From Flammeovirgaceae bacterium (lineage in GTDB: Bacteria; Bacteroidota; Bacteroidia; Cytophagales; Cyclobacteriaceae), in NCBI GenBank assembly GCA_027487845.1, contig JAIYCV010000042.1, positions 496,001-560,000 on the forward strand: a stretch of DNA of 64,000 bases, given 5' to 3'. Positions 7,739-17,730 of the stretch are shown here, piece after piece (positions within the stretch are counted from its first letter, which is position 1; each line of letters starts with the position of its first letter). Below the pieces are notes generated by a model, which saw nothing but the letters and a program-made list of their open reading frames with translations, ran no database searches and was not told the DNA's origin. The position numbers and the translations under genes are program-made.

Positions 7739-7940
7739 AGAGTAAAAATTTGATAAGTAAATTTATCATTTCCTTAATGTTTCTGAAATAGCCTTAACTG
7801 TATAAATTGTTTTTGATTATTCGCAAGCCGAGACGTGCAGGATTTTATATCCAATTTGACGGCCCGCACTATTTTGGTGTCTTGAAGCCAAACCTCAAAG
7901 CAATCTGTTTGAGTCTCTTAATTTTTGTGTTCACCTCACA
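7739..7940. other. Intergenic, nothing recognised
   Basis: About 200 bases between two minus-strand genes. It must contain the promoter of the TPR gene. I see no ORF, repeat or clear terminator. Confidence 0.5.
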
Positions 7941-8624
7941 TTAATGCCTCAAATACCTTATCCTATAAGCACAAACCACCAACACCCCGACAATCGGAAA
8001 CAGTTGCATAAAGAAAAAAGTGAAATAAGAAACGGTTACTTCTGGCTGTGGTGTAACTTCTATTAACAATCGCTTGCCTATGGGGCCGTTTGAAAACACC
8101 ACTTGCTGCACCACATTCCAACCAAAGTGAATGGCAATGGGTACATACAGCGATTGAGTTTTAGCGTAGCCATAAGCCAGCACCAAACCCATAGCGCCTG
8201 TAACCACAAAGGTTATCAACATGCTCATGGGGTCGCCTAACGAGCCTTGCGAAAACCAATGGTACATACCAAAGGCCGTTGATGAAATCCAAATGGCTTT
8301 GGTAACGCCCAGCTTTTTGATGAGGATGTAAAACAACGCTCCTCGAAAAATCAGCTCTTCATACAAAACCGATTTGATATTGAACCAAACACCACCGCCA
8401 ATAAGAGCTGATGTCCACGCTGGATTTAGTTGCCAACGTTGTTGAGCAATCCACATTTTAAGTCCAAAACCAGAGGCGCTAAAGGCAGCGGCAATAAAAA
8501 CAAAAATTAAAAAATGCTTTAACCTCTCTTTTGTGGGCGTTAACCCCAGCACTAAAAGATTGCTTCTATCGAAAAGCCAAACCAATAGCCACGATAAGGC
8601 CAATTGAACTAAAATACCAATCAT
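7941..8624 (-). CDS. CPBP-family intramembrane glutamic endopeptidase
   Basis: A 227-residue polytopic membrane protein of the CAAX-protease/Abi (CPBP) family. The three family motifs are present: EELIFRG (89-95) with the catalytic Glu pair, a histidine in GMYHWFSQGS (His122), and IAIHFGWNVV near 172-181. At least six hydrophobic stretches surround them. Bacterial members include bacteriocin-immunity and maturation proteases, but the substrate here is unknown. The XRE-type regulator gene ends 19 bases upstream on the same strand, so the two are probably co-transcribed. Confidence 0.88.
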   Translation of the reverse strand: MIGILVQLALSWLLVWLFDRSNLLVLGLTPTKERLKHFLIFVFIAAAFSASGFGLKMWIAQQRWQLNPAWTSALIGGGVWFNIKSVLYEELIFRGALFYILIKKLGVTKAIWISSTAFGMYHWFSQGSLGDPMSMLITFVVTGAMGLVLAYGYAKTQSLYVPIAIHFGWNVVQQVVFSNGPIGKRLLIEVTPQPEVTVSYFTFFFMQLFPIVGVLVVCAYRIRYLRH

Positions 8625-8643
8625 AAAAATTTAAATTAAGATG

Positions 8644-9084
8644 TCAGACGCGTTTGCGCCACAGCATAAAAAGTACCACCGTTATCAGCGCAAGTACTGA
8701 GCTCAAGAAAATCAATAACTCAAAAGTGGTTTCTGGAAATTTGGGTGCTTGTGCAACATAAGCCAAGGCCAGGAAGAGAATAATCAGGCAAATGCCAACA
8801 GAAAGCACCGCGCGTTGTGGTCGTGTAAGTGTGTATGAACCTGCCTGCGGAATGGAAAACTCCTGTTCGCGTGCAGCCTTCATAAAGTCGTCAAAAGAGA
8901 GCTCGAGAATTTCCGCCAGTGTTTTTAAGGTGTGGCTGCGCGGAACCAGCTCACCTTTTTCAATTCGTTGAATGGAGCGCATGCTAATGTGCGATCGCTC
9001 GGACAATTCCTTTTGGGTAAGTCCCTTCGATAGCCTTCCATCGCGGAGCCAGGTAGCAGTCATTTCTTTGGGTGTTTTTTGCAT
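8644..9084 (-). CDS. XRE-type DNA-binding protein with C-terminal membrane segments
   Basis: The 146 residues combine an N-terminal helix-turn-helix of Cro/CI type (GLTQKELSERSHISMRSIQRIEKGELVPRSHTLKTLAEIL begins near residue 21, split here for reference only) with two hydrophobic helices at about 90-111 and 119-142. This is a known Bacteroidota architecture in which a regulator is tethered to the membrane. It is probably transcribed with the CPBP protease gene downstream and may regulate that operon. Confidence 0.85.
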   Translation of the reverse strand: MQKTPKEMTATWLRDGRLSKGLTQKELSERSHISMRSIQRIEKGELVPRSHTLKTLAEILELSFDDFMKAAREQEFSIPQAGSYTLTRPQRAVLSVGICLIILFLALAYVAQAPKFPETTFELLIFLSSVLALITVVLFMLWRKRV

Positions 9085-9316
9085 GCAAAGCTAAGGGCAC
9101 TCAAAAGTACCACTAAATTTTTAGGCCGCCATTCAGGCGACATTTATATGACAGCGGGTTTGCCACCAATAAATAATTGCAAATTGACATTGGGCTACTT
9201 TGTTTGCAAATGCGTTGGCGGCTCGATTTATGCCCAGTTCATATTACTATTTCAAGGATAAGTTGGAAATTAGCGACAACGAATCAAACAGATCTTAACT
9301 TTCTAACCTTTATCAA
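9085..9316. other. Divergent intergenic region between the XRE gene and purT
   Basis: No convincing gene is present. A 60-codon plus-strand ORF (9079-9261) has no family signature. The region should hold promoters for both neighbours. I could not identify a purine riboswitch or a clear operator. Confidence 0.5.
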
Positions 9317-10507
9317 ATGAAGCCATTGACTATCGGCACGCCTTTTACTTCTTCTGCTATTAAAGTAATGATGCTTGGCTCGGGCGAGTTGGGTAAAGAA
9401 GTAGTGATAGAATTTCAGCGCTATGGCGTTGAGGTAATTGCCGTTGATCGTTACGATAATGCGCCCGCCATGCAGGTTGCCCATCGGTCGTACACCATTT
9501 CTATGTTAGACCCCGATGCACTTCGCAGCGTAGTCGAAAAAGAAAGACCCACTTATATTGTTCCAGAAGTAGAAGCCATTTCTACTGATACGTTGATCGA
9601 ATTGGAGAAAGAAGGTTTTCGTGTTATTCCAACGGCTAATGCAACAAGGCTCACCATGAACCGCGAAGGAATTCGCACGCTGGCAGCCAACACCCTACAG
9701 CTCAAAACGTCACCTTTTCGGTTTGCCGGAACGTTGGAGGAATTCAACTCTTCGATCAGGGAAATTGGCATGCCTTGCGTGGTAAAACCGATCATGAGTT
9801 CATCAGGCAAAGGCCAAAGCGTGGTGAAGTCGGAGGCAGATATTGAAAACGCCTGGCATTATGGTCAGGAAGGTGGTCGGAGCGGTGGTGGACGTATGAT
9901 AGTAGAAGGCTTTATCGATTTTGATTATGAAATTACCTTGCTTACCATTCGACATAAAGAGGGGGTTTCTTTTTGCGAACCGATCGGTCATCGCCAAGAG
10001 CATGGCGACTATCAGGAATCCTGGCAGCCACATCCTATGCCAGCAAAAGCATTGCAACAAGCTCAGCACATCGCCAAAAAAGTGGTCGATGCATTAGGGG
10101 GAGTTGGTATTTTTGGTGTTGAGTTTTTTGTGAAGGGCGAGGTGGTGTATTTCAGTGAGCTTTCTCCGCGTCCACATGATACTGGCATGGTCACGATGAT
10201 TTCCCAGGATCTGTCTGAGTTTGCTTTGCATGCGCGAGCTATTTTAGGGTTGCCTATTCCTGTTATTCGGCAGCTTGGCCCTTCTGCGTCTTCCGTCATT
10301 TTGGTGAAAGGCAAATCCACCAACATCTCTTATTCGGGATTGGAAGAAGCGTTGTCTGAGCCAGACACACAGCTTCGTTTATTCGGCAAGCCAGAAGTAA
10401 ATGGCGAAAGAAGAATGGGCGTTTGTTTAGCGAAAGGAGCAACCATTGAAGAGGCCAGGAAAAAGGCTAATCAGGCAGCTGCAAAAGTTCGATATCAAAT
10501 AGGTTAG
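9317..10507 (+). CDS. purT: Formate-dependent phosphoribosylglycinamide formyltransferase
   Basis: ATP-grasp enzyme of purine synthesis that makes formyl-GAR from GAR, formate and ATP, replacing folate-dependent PurN. The 396 residues match the usual PurT length. Signatures: [16 protein letters not shown] (18-33) for the N-terminal Rossmann-like domain, [44 protein letters not shown] near 155 for ATP binding, and [23 protein letters not shown] near 270 with the metal-binding acidic residue. The gene stands alone on the plus strand. Confidence 0.96.
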   Translation: MKPLTIGTPFTSSAIKVMMLGSGELGKEVVIEFQRYGVEVIAVDRYDNAPAMQVAHRSYTISMLDPDALRSVVEKERPTYIVPEVEAISTDTLIELEKEGFRVIPTANATRLTMNREGIRTLAANTLQLKTSPFRFAGTLEEFNSSIREIGMPCVVKPIMSSSGKGQSVVKSEADIENAWHYGQEGGRSGGGRMIVEGFIDFDYEITLLTIRHKEGVSFCEPIGHRQEHGDYQESWQPHPMPAKALQQAQHIAKKVVDALGGVGIFGVEFFVKGEVVYFSELSPRPHDTGMVTMISQDLSEFALHARAILGLPIPVIRQLGPSASSVILVKGKSTNISYSGLEEALSEPDTQLRLFGKPEVNGERRMGVCLAKGATIEEARKKANQAAAKVRYQIG

Positions 10508-10675
10508 AGGAGAAATCTAAGTCAGCCCTACCAACCACTTTGAGACTTTTAACGTGTTTCAATCAGTAGTGAAAAAACACTCGATAAAATAATAGTTTTC
10601 AGGAACACTAGGGTACTCGATCGTTTCGTCCTCTGGAGTCCAACAAAAAATACCCTTCCCAACCCAAAAAACAGT

Positions 10676-11854
10676 ATGCAAAAGTCCTTTTCTATTTTGA
10701 TTACAATCCTGTTTTTCATCAGCGCATGTTCAGATGAAAAAGTTACCGCCACTGAGGAATATGCATCTATCAAATCTACTTTTGGAACAGCCATCGATCC
10801 TACCAACCTCGCCAACTATGCGGCTCAAACAAAACCCGCTTACATTTTAAAAGACAATACCACCACCAATCCAATCACCAACTCGGGAGCCACCCTAGGT
10901 CGTGTTTTGTTTTATGACAAAAATTTATCAAAAGATAATACGGTCAGTTGCAGTAGTTGCCACAAGCGAGAATTTGCGTTTGGCGATTCTAAAATAGTGA
11001 GCACAGGCGTAAACGGAGTAACCGGCAGGCATTCTATGCGATTGGCAAATAGCCGCTTCGCGAATGAACAAAATTTCTTTTGGGACGAGCGCGCAACATC
11101 GTTGGAAAATCAAACCACACAACCGATCCAAGATCACAAGGAAATGGGCTTCAGCGGAACGAACGGTGACTCCAACTTGGCATGATTAATTGTAAGATTA
11201 GAAGCACTTCCCTACTATCAAGAACTTTTCAAGCTAACCTATGGAGACAGTAAAATTACCGAAGCACGTTTACAAAATGCATTAGCGCAGTTCGTGCGAA
11301 GCATTCAATCTTTTGATTCAAAATATGATGTGGGCAGAGTAAGCGCGCCTAATGATAACGCAGCCTTTGCTAATTTCTCCGTGCTTGAAAATCAAGGTAA
11401 AAACTTATTTCTAGGCGCTCCACAATTCAACGCCAGTGGCGAACGTACAGGCGGTGGAGCAGGTTGCCAGGGTTGTCATCGCGCGCCCGAGTTTGACATC
11501 GACCCCAACAGCAGAAACAACGGAGTAGTTGGTATAGTGGGTTCAACAACTGTAGATTTGACGAATACCCGCTCCCCTTCATTGCGCGACTTATTGAATG
11601 CCAACGGCACATTGAATTCGCAAGCGATGCATGACGGAAGTTTAGCAACACTCGAGGCGGTGATTAATCACTATAACGCTATACCATCAACACCGGGGAA
11701 TACGAACTTAGATCCAAAGCTGCGCCCACAAGGTCAGTTTCAGAAATTATTGCTTGCGCAAAATGAAAAGGATGCGTTGGTTGCTTTTCTCAAAACGCTT
11801 ACCGGAACAAACATTTACACAGATGAGAAATGGTCAGATCCGTTTACTCCATAG
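10676..11854 (+). pseudogene. Di-haem cytochrome c peroxidase (MauG/CcpA family) with in-frame TGA
   Basis: A periplasmic lipoprotein-type di-haem peroxidase. The lipobox is FFISACSD (Cys18). The first haem motif is CSSCH (92-96) and the second, CQGCH, lies in the second half, followed by the expected NTRSPSLRDL and MHDGSLATLEAVINHYN. The two halves (10676-11185 and the ORF from 11186) are in the same frame and separated only by TGA at 11183-11185; the sequence after it (LIVRLEALPYYQELFKLTYG) continues the family fold. Together they give about 392 residues, the normal size. Neither half has both haems, so without read-through there is no functional enzyme. A point mutation or a base-call error would explain it. 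Confidence 0.88.
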
Positions 11855-12076
11855 ACTGCCATTAGTTCCACTTTTATGTTAGTCTAAATAGTCTCTAAAC
11901 TTCAAACTTGACGCTGGAATATGATTTGTGGACTTCATTCCACCTTGCACACTGGTACAAGATGTTTTTCGAAACCGTTGTTGATATACGTGACTTCAAC
12001 AAAACCAACTATACATGCAATTTTGCTATCCGCATTTCAATGAAAAAATTAGGGAAGTCGTGAAACTCGCAACCTC
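11855..12076. other. Intergenic between convergent genes, nothing recognised
   Basis: About 220 bases between the peroxidase gene and the AsmA-like gene, which converge. No ORF, hairpin or repeat of note was seen. Confidence 0.45.
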
Positions 12077-15000
12077 CTATTTTTTCCGTTTCCCCAACGC
12101 GAAGGAAAAATTTTCTGGCGTTCCACTCACGCGAACGTTAATGAACCGCACACGCTTGTCTTTATCGCGATACTGAATGGCATCTTCCTGGTCGGGGTTT
12201 ACCTCCTCCTTTCGTTTACCACCAAACAATGATTGAAAGCCAACTTGTGTCACCAACCGTAGCGGAACGCGAATAAGATAGTCCATTTTCAAATCAAGCG
12301 ATTGTGTGCCCTCCATTTCAATAAAGCCCAATGAGGAGTTTATTGTCATGGCGGGAATCGTCAACGTTCCTTTTGCGAGATCGAGTTTATTGCGAAGGGT
12401 ATCAAACCGCACGTTGTTGAGGTTTCGGTCGCGAAAGAAAGACGACATGGCTTGCAGCGGTGCAAAATTGACTAGGCTACCATTTGCAATGGCGATATCC
12501 AGGTGCGCTTCTCCTTCATGGAGAATGGGTGTAAGATCGGGATGTACAAGGAACACGCTGTTCACCGTGCCTGTGAGTTGCCCGTGCAGGTTGTTGCTGA
12601 TGAGCATGTCTTGCCCAAAGTTATCGAACTTGATAAGGAGCTGATCGAGATTAAGTCGGTTGAAGTTGGCATTGCTTTTAAAGTAAATGTTTTTTGGATT
12701 AGAGCCATTCAGGTAGCCATTCATGGTAAAGTCGCCACCGGCAAGGTTCATATTAAGTGTGTCCACAAACAGGTAGTGATTTGACTTGGTTCGTGCATGC
12801 ACTTTTAGGTTGGTGATGGCCACGTGGTGATGCTTAAGCGATTGAATGTCAGCACGAAACGTCATGTCGGTAAACGGAATTTCAAAAATGTTGAACGCTG
12901 ACGCGTGATCTTTTGCCTTTGCAGGCGATGGGTTATACGATAACAGTTGATCGAGATTCAGCGAATTTGACCGGATGCTGAACAAATTGTCACGCACCCG
13001 CAACGTGCTATGCCGACCGGTATAGTAACTCAAATTGAGGTTAACATCACTCGCTCCCAAACTGGCCGATAGGTTTTGAATACTAATATGTTCATCTTGA
13101 TAATGGATGCGACCTTTCATTTTTTCTACTTTTAACGGATGCACATTAAGTCGCGCTTCCATGCGTTCCATGAGCAAATCGGCAAAGCGGAATTTTCGCT
13201 GAAAGTTCAAATCTACCAAACCGTGCAGCTTTAACTCACGCGCTATTTCGTGGCGATAGTCTTCTGGCAGATAGCTCTCGCCTTTGTAAGTAAGTAGATT
13301 GTCCAATCGAAGTTGTTCCGAGTACAAATCAAACTCAAACCGGGTGTCTCCATATTTCACACTATCAAACCAAAGGTTGTAGTTAGTCAGTTTGCCATTA
13401 AAGTGAAAATCGGATTGATCAATTTCACCACTGAAATTTTTCAACTGAAAAGTGGTGTCGTTGATAATCACATCGGCATGAAGATCGTGTAGCGCATGTG
13501 GGTAACCCTTTACCGTAGCGTAAAAATCCTCGATGTAGAATTCTCCCCACGGTAACGGAGAGTGACGAAGCTTCCCCACGGATGTTTCAAAACCGAGCTT
13601 CATTCTAAAGTTAGAAATGACCTCTTCCATCATTGGAGCAGAAGCGGAATCGAACTTGGTCAAACTGAAAAGATTGATTTTATCCGATGAGCCTTCCAGT
13701 CGGAATGTTACATTCTTCTCGTGTTGGTGGAAAAGCGCAGGTAAGTCGCTGATAGATCCACTCAGTTGTAAGTTAGAATCGGAAAGGCGCAGGAGAAACG
13801 TATCCATGACTACTCGGCCGCCTTGCATCAAGGCATGTAAATCCAATTTTTCAATGGGGTGTTGGTATCCAGGAATTTGAAAACTAAGGTTACGAATGCT
13901 CAATTCACTTTCAATTCCTTTTTTCAATTGTGCCAATGATTGCTCGGGATTTTCAAAGTCAATAAGTTCATCAAAATTCATCTTCACGATTATATTGCCC
14001 TTAAGGCGCTGTAAACCTTCTACACCCAAAAACTCTCCCAGAAATTCCAAGTCCAGGTCAGAGTCGAGCGTAACGGCTACTTGCGGATCGTTGAAATTCT
14101 CTACTCGTAAGTTTCCGCGAAAGCTTCCTCGCCCGGGCTTAACGGAAAAATCATTTAACTCAAATACCATCGTATTCATCGATTGGCTTTTGCCATTAGT
14201 CAATCGCCCCGTGAAATTCAATGACTCAACTTTCTTATCGGTACTGGTGTTTTGAAAAAAGCCATTTTCACAACCAAAGCGGAAGTCAAGTTTTGGTTGC
14301 CGGTTCTCGGCAAATGCGCCTTTGATCGTTCCTTCAAAAAAGACTTTCCCAGAATTGCGATAACGCCTTAGATTTTCAGAGACAGCGGCTGGGGCCAGAC
14401 CAGTGAGCAAACTAAAGTCAGGCTTTTCGCCAAACAAGGTTACATCCAACTGTAATGAATCGGCCAACGCCACCGTACCGTTTATTCCAAATTTTGCTTC
14501 GTTCAAGGTGAGGTGCGTTTCGCGCAATTTCAATTTCTGATCTGTGAGATGGTAGTCGAGGTCGGTGTTGATGGTGATCGCTTTATTAAAAATAAACGAT
14601 GGAACCCCGTTTAGGAAAATAGAAAGTTGGCTGGCTGCATTGAGTTTCAAAAAGAGATGATCATCTTCCAAGCTTAACTTCGTTTCAAGTTCCTGCACCT
14701 GTGTTTCCAGCTTCAAACTGTCGACTTCCCGAAAAAAAGAAAGATGAAAATCCTTTACCATAAATTTTTTCAAATGAACGCGCACAGTGGAAGTATCAGC
14801 AGAACTGCTTGATTCGCTTTTGATGTTTTTAGCCCGCAGAATATTGATGTCACCATTGACGTGCTGAATCATGTCGAGGTGGCCTCCTTCTAAGTCAATC
14901 AGGCGCACATCAAAGTTAGATCGCAGCACATCCCACCAGCGAAACCCGAGATAGAGATCATCTACTTGGTAAAGTGGTTTGCCTTGTTTCGACTTATTGG

Positions 15001-15253
15001 GGTAAAATACCACACCCCGTAGGTCGATGTCCACATAAGGGAAATCATGAAATAGTGAAATGCGACTGTCTTGAATGACGAGTTCACCAACAAAGTTGCT
15101 ATTGGCATGACCGATCGCCCACTGGGTAAGTTCACGCTGGCGATAATACAAGAGCGCTGTAGCAACAATCACCAATACAGCCACCATGCCCAATGAGGTG
15201 GCCGCAGCAATTAGAATCGGACGAAGTTTCATATACAAGAAAAGAAGCCGCAA
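12077..15253 (-). CDS. Large AsmA-family envelope protein
   Basis: A 1058-residue protein with one N-terminal membrane anchor (RPILIAAATSLGMVAVLVIV, from about 12) and a long periplasmic beta-rich region, as in the AsmA/TamB/YhdP group of lipid-transfer-like bridge proteins. Typical features are the N-terminal FVGELVIQDSRISLFHDFPYVDIDLRGV (shown split by domain at about 45-72) and a C-terminal AsmA-like region around 900-1010 with GTLTIPAMTINSSLGFIEMEG and SLDLKMDYLIRVPL. It stands alone. In other bacteria such proteins affect outer-membrane lipid homeostasis; the role here is inferred from family only. Confidence 0.85.
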   Translation of the reverse strand: MRLLFLYMKLRPILIAAATSLGMVAVLVIVATALLYYRQRELTQWAIGHANSNFVGELVIQDSRISLFHDFPYVDIDLRGVVFYPNKSKQGKPLYQVDDLYLGFRWWDVLRSNFDVRLIDLEGGHLDMIQHVNGDINILRAKNIKSESSSSADTSTVRVHLKKFMVKDFHLSFFREVDSLKLETQVQELETKLSLEDDHLFLKLNAASQLSIFLNGVPSFIFNKAITINTDLDYHLTDQKLKLRETHLTLNEAKFGINGTVALADSLQLDVTLFGEKPDFSLLTGLAPAAVSENLRRYRNSGKVFFEGTIKGAFAENRQPKLDFRFGCENGFFQNTSTDKKVESLNFTGRLTNGKSQSMNTMVFELNDFSVKPGRGSFRGNLRVENFNDPQVAVTLDSDLDLEFLGEFLGVEGLQRLKGNIIVKMNFDELIDFENPEQSLAQLKKGIESELSIRNLSFQIPGYQHPIEKLDLHALMQGGRVVMDTFLLRLSDSNLQLSGSISDLPALFHQHEKNVTFRLEGSSDKINLFSLTKFDSASAPMMEEVISNFRMKLGFETSVGKLRHSPLPWGEFYIEDFYATVKGYPHALHDLHADVIINDTTFQLKNFSGEIDQSDFHFNGKLTNYNLWFDSVKYGDTRFEFDLYSEQLRLDNLLTYKGESYLPEDYRHEIARELKLHGLVDLNFQRKFRFADLLMERMEARLNVHPLKVEKMKGRIHYQDEHISIQNLSASLGASDVNLNLSYYTGRHSTLRVRDNLFSIRSNSLNLDQLLSYNPSPAKAKDHASAFNIFEIPFTDMTFRADIQSLKHHHVAITNLKVHARTKSNHYLFVDTLNMNLAGGDFTMNGYLNGSNPKNIYFKSNANFNRLNLDQLLIKFDNFGQDMLISNNLHGQLTGTVNSVFLVHPDLTPILHEGEAHLDIAIANGSLVNFAPLQAMSSFFRDRNLNNVRFDTLRNKLDLAKGTLTIPAMTINSSLGFIEMEGTQSLDLKMDYLIRVPLRLVTQVGFQSLFGGKRKEEVNPDQEDAIQYRDKDKRVRFINVRVSGTPENFSFALGKRKK

Positions 15254-15322
15254 TTTACCAACAAGAGTTGTTCTTCGATGTTAACTAAAAGTAAAACATT
15301 TTAGTTTTCGCCAACTTAACTA

Positions 15323-15343
15323 CCCTCGCCTAAAGGGCGAGGG
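15323..15343. repeat. Perfect hairpin CCCTCGCC/GGCGAGGG
   Basis: An 8-bp stem with loop TAAAG in the upstream region of the AsmA-like gene. A related, shorter motif (TCGCCTAAAAAGCGA) lies at about 15460-15474, inside the end of the YdeI fragment. Neither has a T run, so they look more like palindromic repeats than terminators. Confidence 0.5.
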
Positions 15344-15428
15344 GTTGTAATTCGGGCAAAAGCCGACTAAAAAAGTGCAAAAGCCTCGGCTTGCAAACGC
15401 GAGCAAATCGGAAGAGAAAAAAGCATAC

Positions 15429-15728
15429 TCAGTTAGAAAATATTACACTAAAGTCTTCGCCTAAAAAGCGAGGGATTTTCCCCCAGGTACATACACTTAG
15501 CAAAGCACCTTTGTGAAAGAGTAAGGCGCAATATTCTTTGAAGCCGTGAATCAGAACCACGTTGTTGCGCTTGTGCGTGTAACATGGGCAACCCCATTTC
15601 AATTCCTCCACAAGTCCGCAACTGAGTACAATGGTGCGCAATGCTTTGTATTCCTCCTGCCATGGTGTGGCCTTGTTAAAAAACCAATCGACTTTGGGGT
15701 TGGGGGTGTTCATCTTCCTTTTTTCCAC
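15429..15728 (-). pseudogene. Truncated YdeI/OmpD-associated family gene (N-terminal fragment)
   Basis: The first ~70 codons match the intact gene at 26896-27483 almost perfectly (PKVDWFFNKATPWQEEYK, then LRTIVLSCGLVEELKWGC), and then the homology stops at about 15498 and a short unrelated tail (SVCTWGKIPRFLG) runs to a stop. DNA identity over about 200 bp is nearly complete except for one ~15-bp patch. It is a fragment copy and not a functional gene. Confidence 0.8.
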
Positions 15729-15793
15729 TAATTCACTAATAAAACACGAATTAAGAAAGTCAATTCGTGCATTAGTCGCCTGATCTTTCTATT

Positions 15794-16014
15794 GTGTATA
15801 TATCTTCGGCAACTGGGCCAAAATCACCACCCTTGGCGGTGGCTTGAAAACGGGTGCCATTATTGGTTTCATAATGTCACTAGGTTTCGGTCTGAACATG
15901 TACGGCACTACCAATATTTCTAATCTAACAGCCACACTAGTTGACCCGATTGTGATGACCGTAATGATGGGCGCATCGGGAGGCGCAATCGGCTGGGTGC
16001 TTGGCAGGAAGTAA
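15794..16014 (+). pseudogene. 3' remnant of a small membrane-protein gene
   Basis: The translation GLNMYGTTNISNLTATLVD and the ending GGAIGWVLGRK followed by a stop match the C-terminal ~70 residues of the membrane protein at 26459-26875. There is no start codon, and homology begins abruptly at about 15794. Differences from the intact copy are scattered and mostly at third codon positions, so this copy is older than the neighbouring YdeI fragment. Confidence 0.8.
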
Positions 16015-16029
16015 GAAGCAATTTGCTAC

Positions 16030-17532
16030 CTACCTCGTCCCATTCTTTATCCGAATAATTTTTCCATCGGCTTCATCAGTGAGAAGATAGAGCTTGCCTT
16101 GCGGGCTTTGAGCTACTTTGCGAAGCCTCACGCGATCATTTGTAAATAGCTCTTCCACGCGCGAGACACTTTCGCCCCGCACCACTAAACGCCAGAAACT
16201 ACCCTGCGACAAGCCAGCTACTAGTAAATTATTCTTCCAACTTGGAAATTCATCGCCAGTATAAAAGGTAAGGCCAGTAGGCGCTACAGTTTGCAACCAA
16301 TACCAAACGGGTTCTGTATAAGTGTTGCCTTCGAGTATAGGTGGGGCATATTCTGCAAAGCGATATTTGCCGGTAGTCTTTATCGGCCATCCATAATTGG
16401 CTCCGGCTTTTAAGACATTTATTTCATCACCCTGCATCGTTCCATGTTCACTAAACCAAAGAGCATTGGTAACCGGATGTTTTGTCAATGCTTGCGCAGC
16501 GCGTATACCCACGGCATACAAACCGGGAACGGCTTTAGGACCAAAGTCAGGATTATCCTTCGGTATCGTGCCATCAGGATTGATGCGATAAATCTTTCCG
16601 CGCTTGTCTTCAATGTTTTGGGCAAAGGGCAAGGCTGGTTCATCCTTTTCATTGAACAGTCGTTCCCCCATTGTGATATAAAGTTTGCCATCACTGCCGA
16701 AAATCATTCCACCTCCATAATGATGTCGTTCTTCTGTAAAAGGTGTGGCCAGAAAAATAGTTTGAACATTGCGCAGCGCATCGTTCTCCAATACAGCACG
16801 AATTACTTTGGTAGCCTTCTGTTTTCCTTGTTTCGCTGCATAGGCAACATAAACGAATTTATTTTTGTCAAACTGCGGATCAATCACAACATCAAATATG
16901 CCCGTATTGTCTCCGCGGTCTCTTGCCTTGGCGGTATCGGCAGGAAAGCCTTTGATGGCCAGTTTTGTTTTTAATGCCAGATTTATTTTTATGAGCGTTC
17001 CTTCCTTTTCTGTTACCAGTGCTTCATCCTCCGATAAGAAAGCAATGCTCCATGGTCGGGCCAATCCGTCAATAATCGTTTCTTTTATCGGTTCCGAAAG
17101 ATCGGGTGCTGTGATGTGCGGAATTCGGGTTGCTATTTTATCGACAATAAACCACTGCTGATCTATTTTCATCAAGTTAAAATAGTCGGTAAAAGTGTCT
17201 CGTTCGGTTACGATCTCTGTTTTGGCAGCACCGACTCCTGCGGTTATGTCTAATGAGACTATTCTAGTAGTTAGACCTGCTGGTCGTTGCCTAAGTCTAA
17301 AACCACTTAGATATTGAGTTCGATTAAAGTCAATAAACTTGCCATCCCTGAAATTTTTAAGATGGCAAGAGCGATGCATGGCTCGCCCAATCTTGGTCGT
17401 ATCACCGGTTGCCCAACCATCAAAATAGGTTTGAATAACTTCTTCAGCCTGCTGGCGGTCGGATAAATTTTGGGCTGCCATTGAAATGGCAAAACCGGAT
17501 AAGGTTAGCGTTAATGCAAGTAGTCTTTTCAT
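16030..17532 (-). CDS. Lumazine-binding-like (NTF2 fold) domain fused to a PQQ-type sugar dehydrogenase
   Basis: A 500-residue exported protein (signal MKRLLALTLTLSGFAISMAA). Residues ~25-130 form a putative lumazine-binding/NTF2-like domain (AEEVIQTYFDGWATGDTTKI). The rest is a beta-propeller of the soluble glucose/sorbosone dehydrogenase family (COG2133): GLARPWSIAFL, HHYGGGMIFGSDGKLYITMGE, GKIYRINPDGTIPKDNP and WFSEHGTMQGDEIN. Such enzymes oxidise aldoses with PQQ in the periplasm, although many family members have no proven substrate. The fusion is less usual than either domain alone. No PQQ synthesis genes are in the window. Confidence 0.85.
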   Translation of the reverse strand: MKRLLALTLTLSGFAISMAAQNLSDRQQAEEVIQTYFDGWATGDTTKIGRAMHRSCHLKNFRDGKFIDFNRTQYLSGFRLRQRPAGLTTRIVSLDITAGVGAAKTEIVTERDTFTDYFNLMKIDQQWFIVDKIATRIPHITAPDLSEPIKETIIDGLARPWSIAFLSEDEALVTEKEGTLIKINLALKTKLAIKGFPADTAKARDRGDNTGIFDVVIDPQFDKNKFVYVAYAAKQGKQKATKVIRAVLENDALRNVQTIFLATPFTEERHHYGGGMIFGSDGKLYITMGERLFNEKDEPALPFAQNIEDKRGKIYRINPDGTIPKDNPDFGPKAVPGLYAVGIRAAQALTKHPVTNALWFSEHGTMQGDEINVLKAGANYGWPIKTTGKYRFAEYAPPILEGNTYTEPVWYWLQTVAPTGLTFYTGDEFPSWKNNLLVAGLSQGSFWRLVVRGESVSRVEELFTNDRVRLRKVAQSPQGKLYLLTDEADGKIIRIKNGTR

Positions 17533-17730
17533 GTGTTAATTATTGTTTTTTTAGTTGTCACATGGAATCGCTGAGATTCATGCTGTTGGGTGTGTAGCAT
17601 CTTACTAGCGATTTCATGTCCATTTATTTTAGGATAGCACACGGGTAGCTTGCAGAAAGGTTTGTTCCAATGAGTGCTGAATGGTTGTTTTCGAGTCCGG
17701 ATTTATAAATCTGGACGAAAAACTGGTTTG

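Noticed and set aside
9079-9261. 60-codon ORF upstream of purT
   Set aside because: No family signature and no conserved start context. It covers the divergent promoter region.
11183-11185. Selenocysteine or recoded TGA
   Set aside because: No SECIS-like structure or selenocysteine machinery was seen, and peroxidases of this family have no selenocysteine at this position.
12306-14255. Several plus-strand ORFs opposite the AsmA-like gene
   Set aside because: They have no signal, motif or codon pattern and run antisense to a continuous 1058-codon gene, so they are shadow frames.
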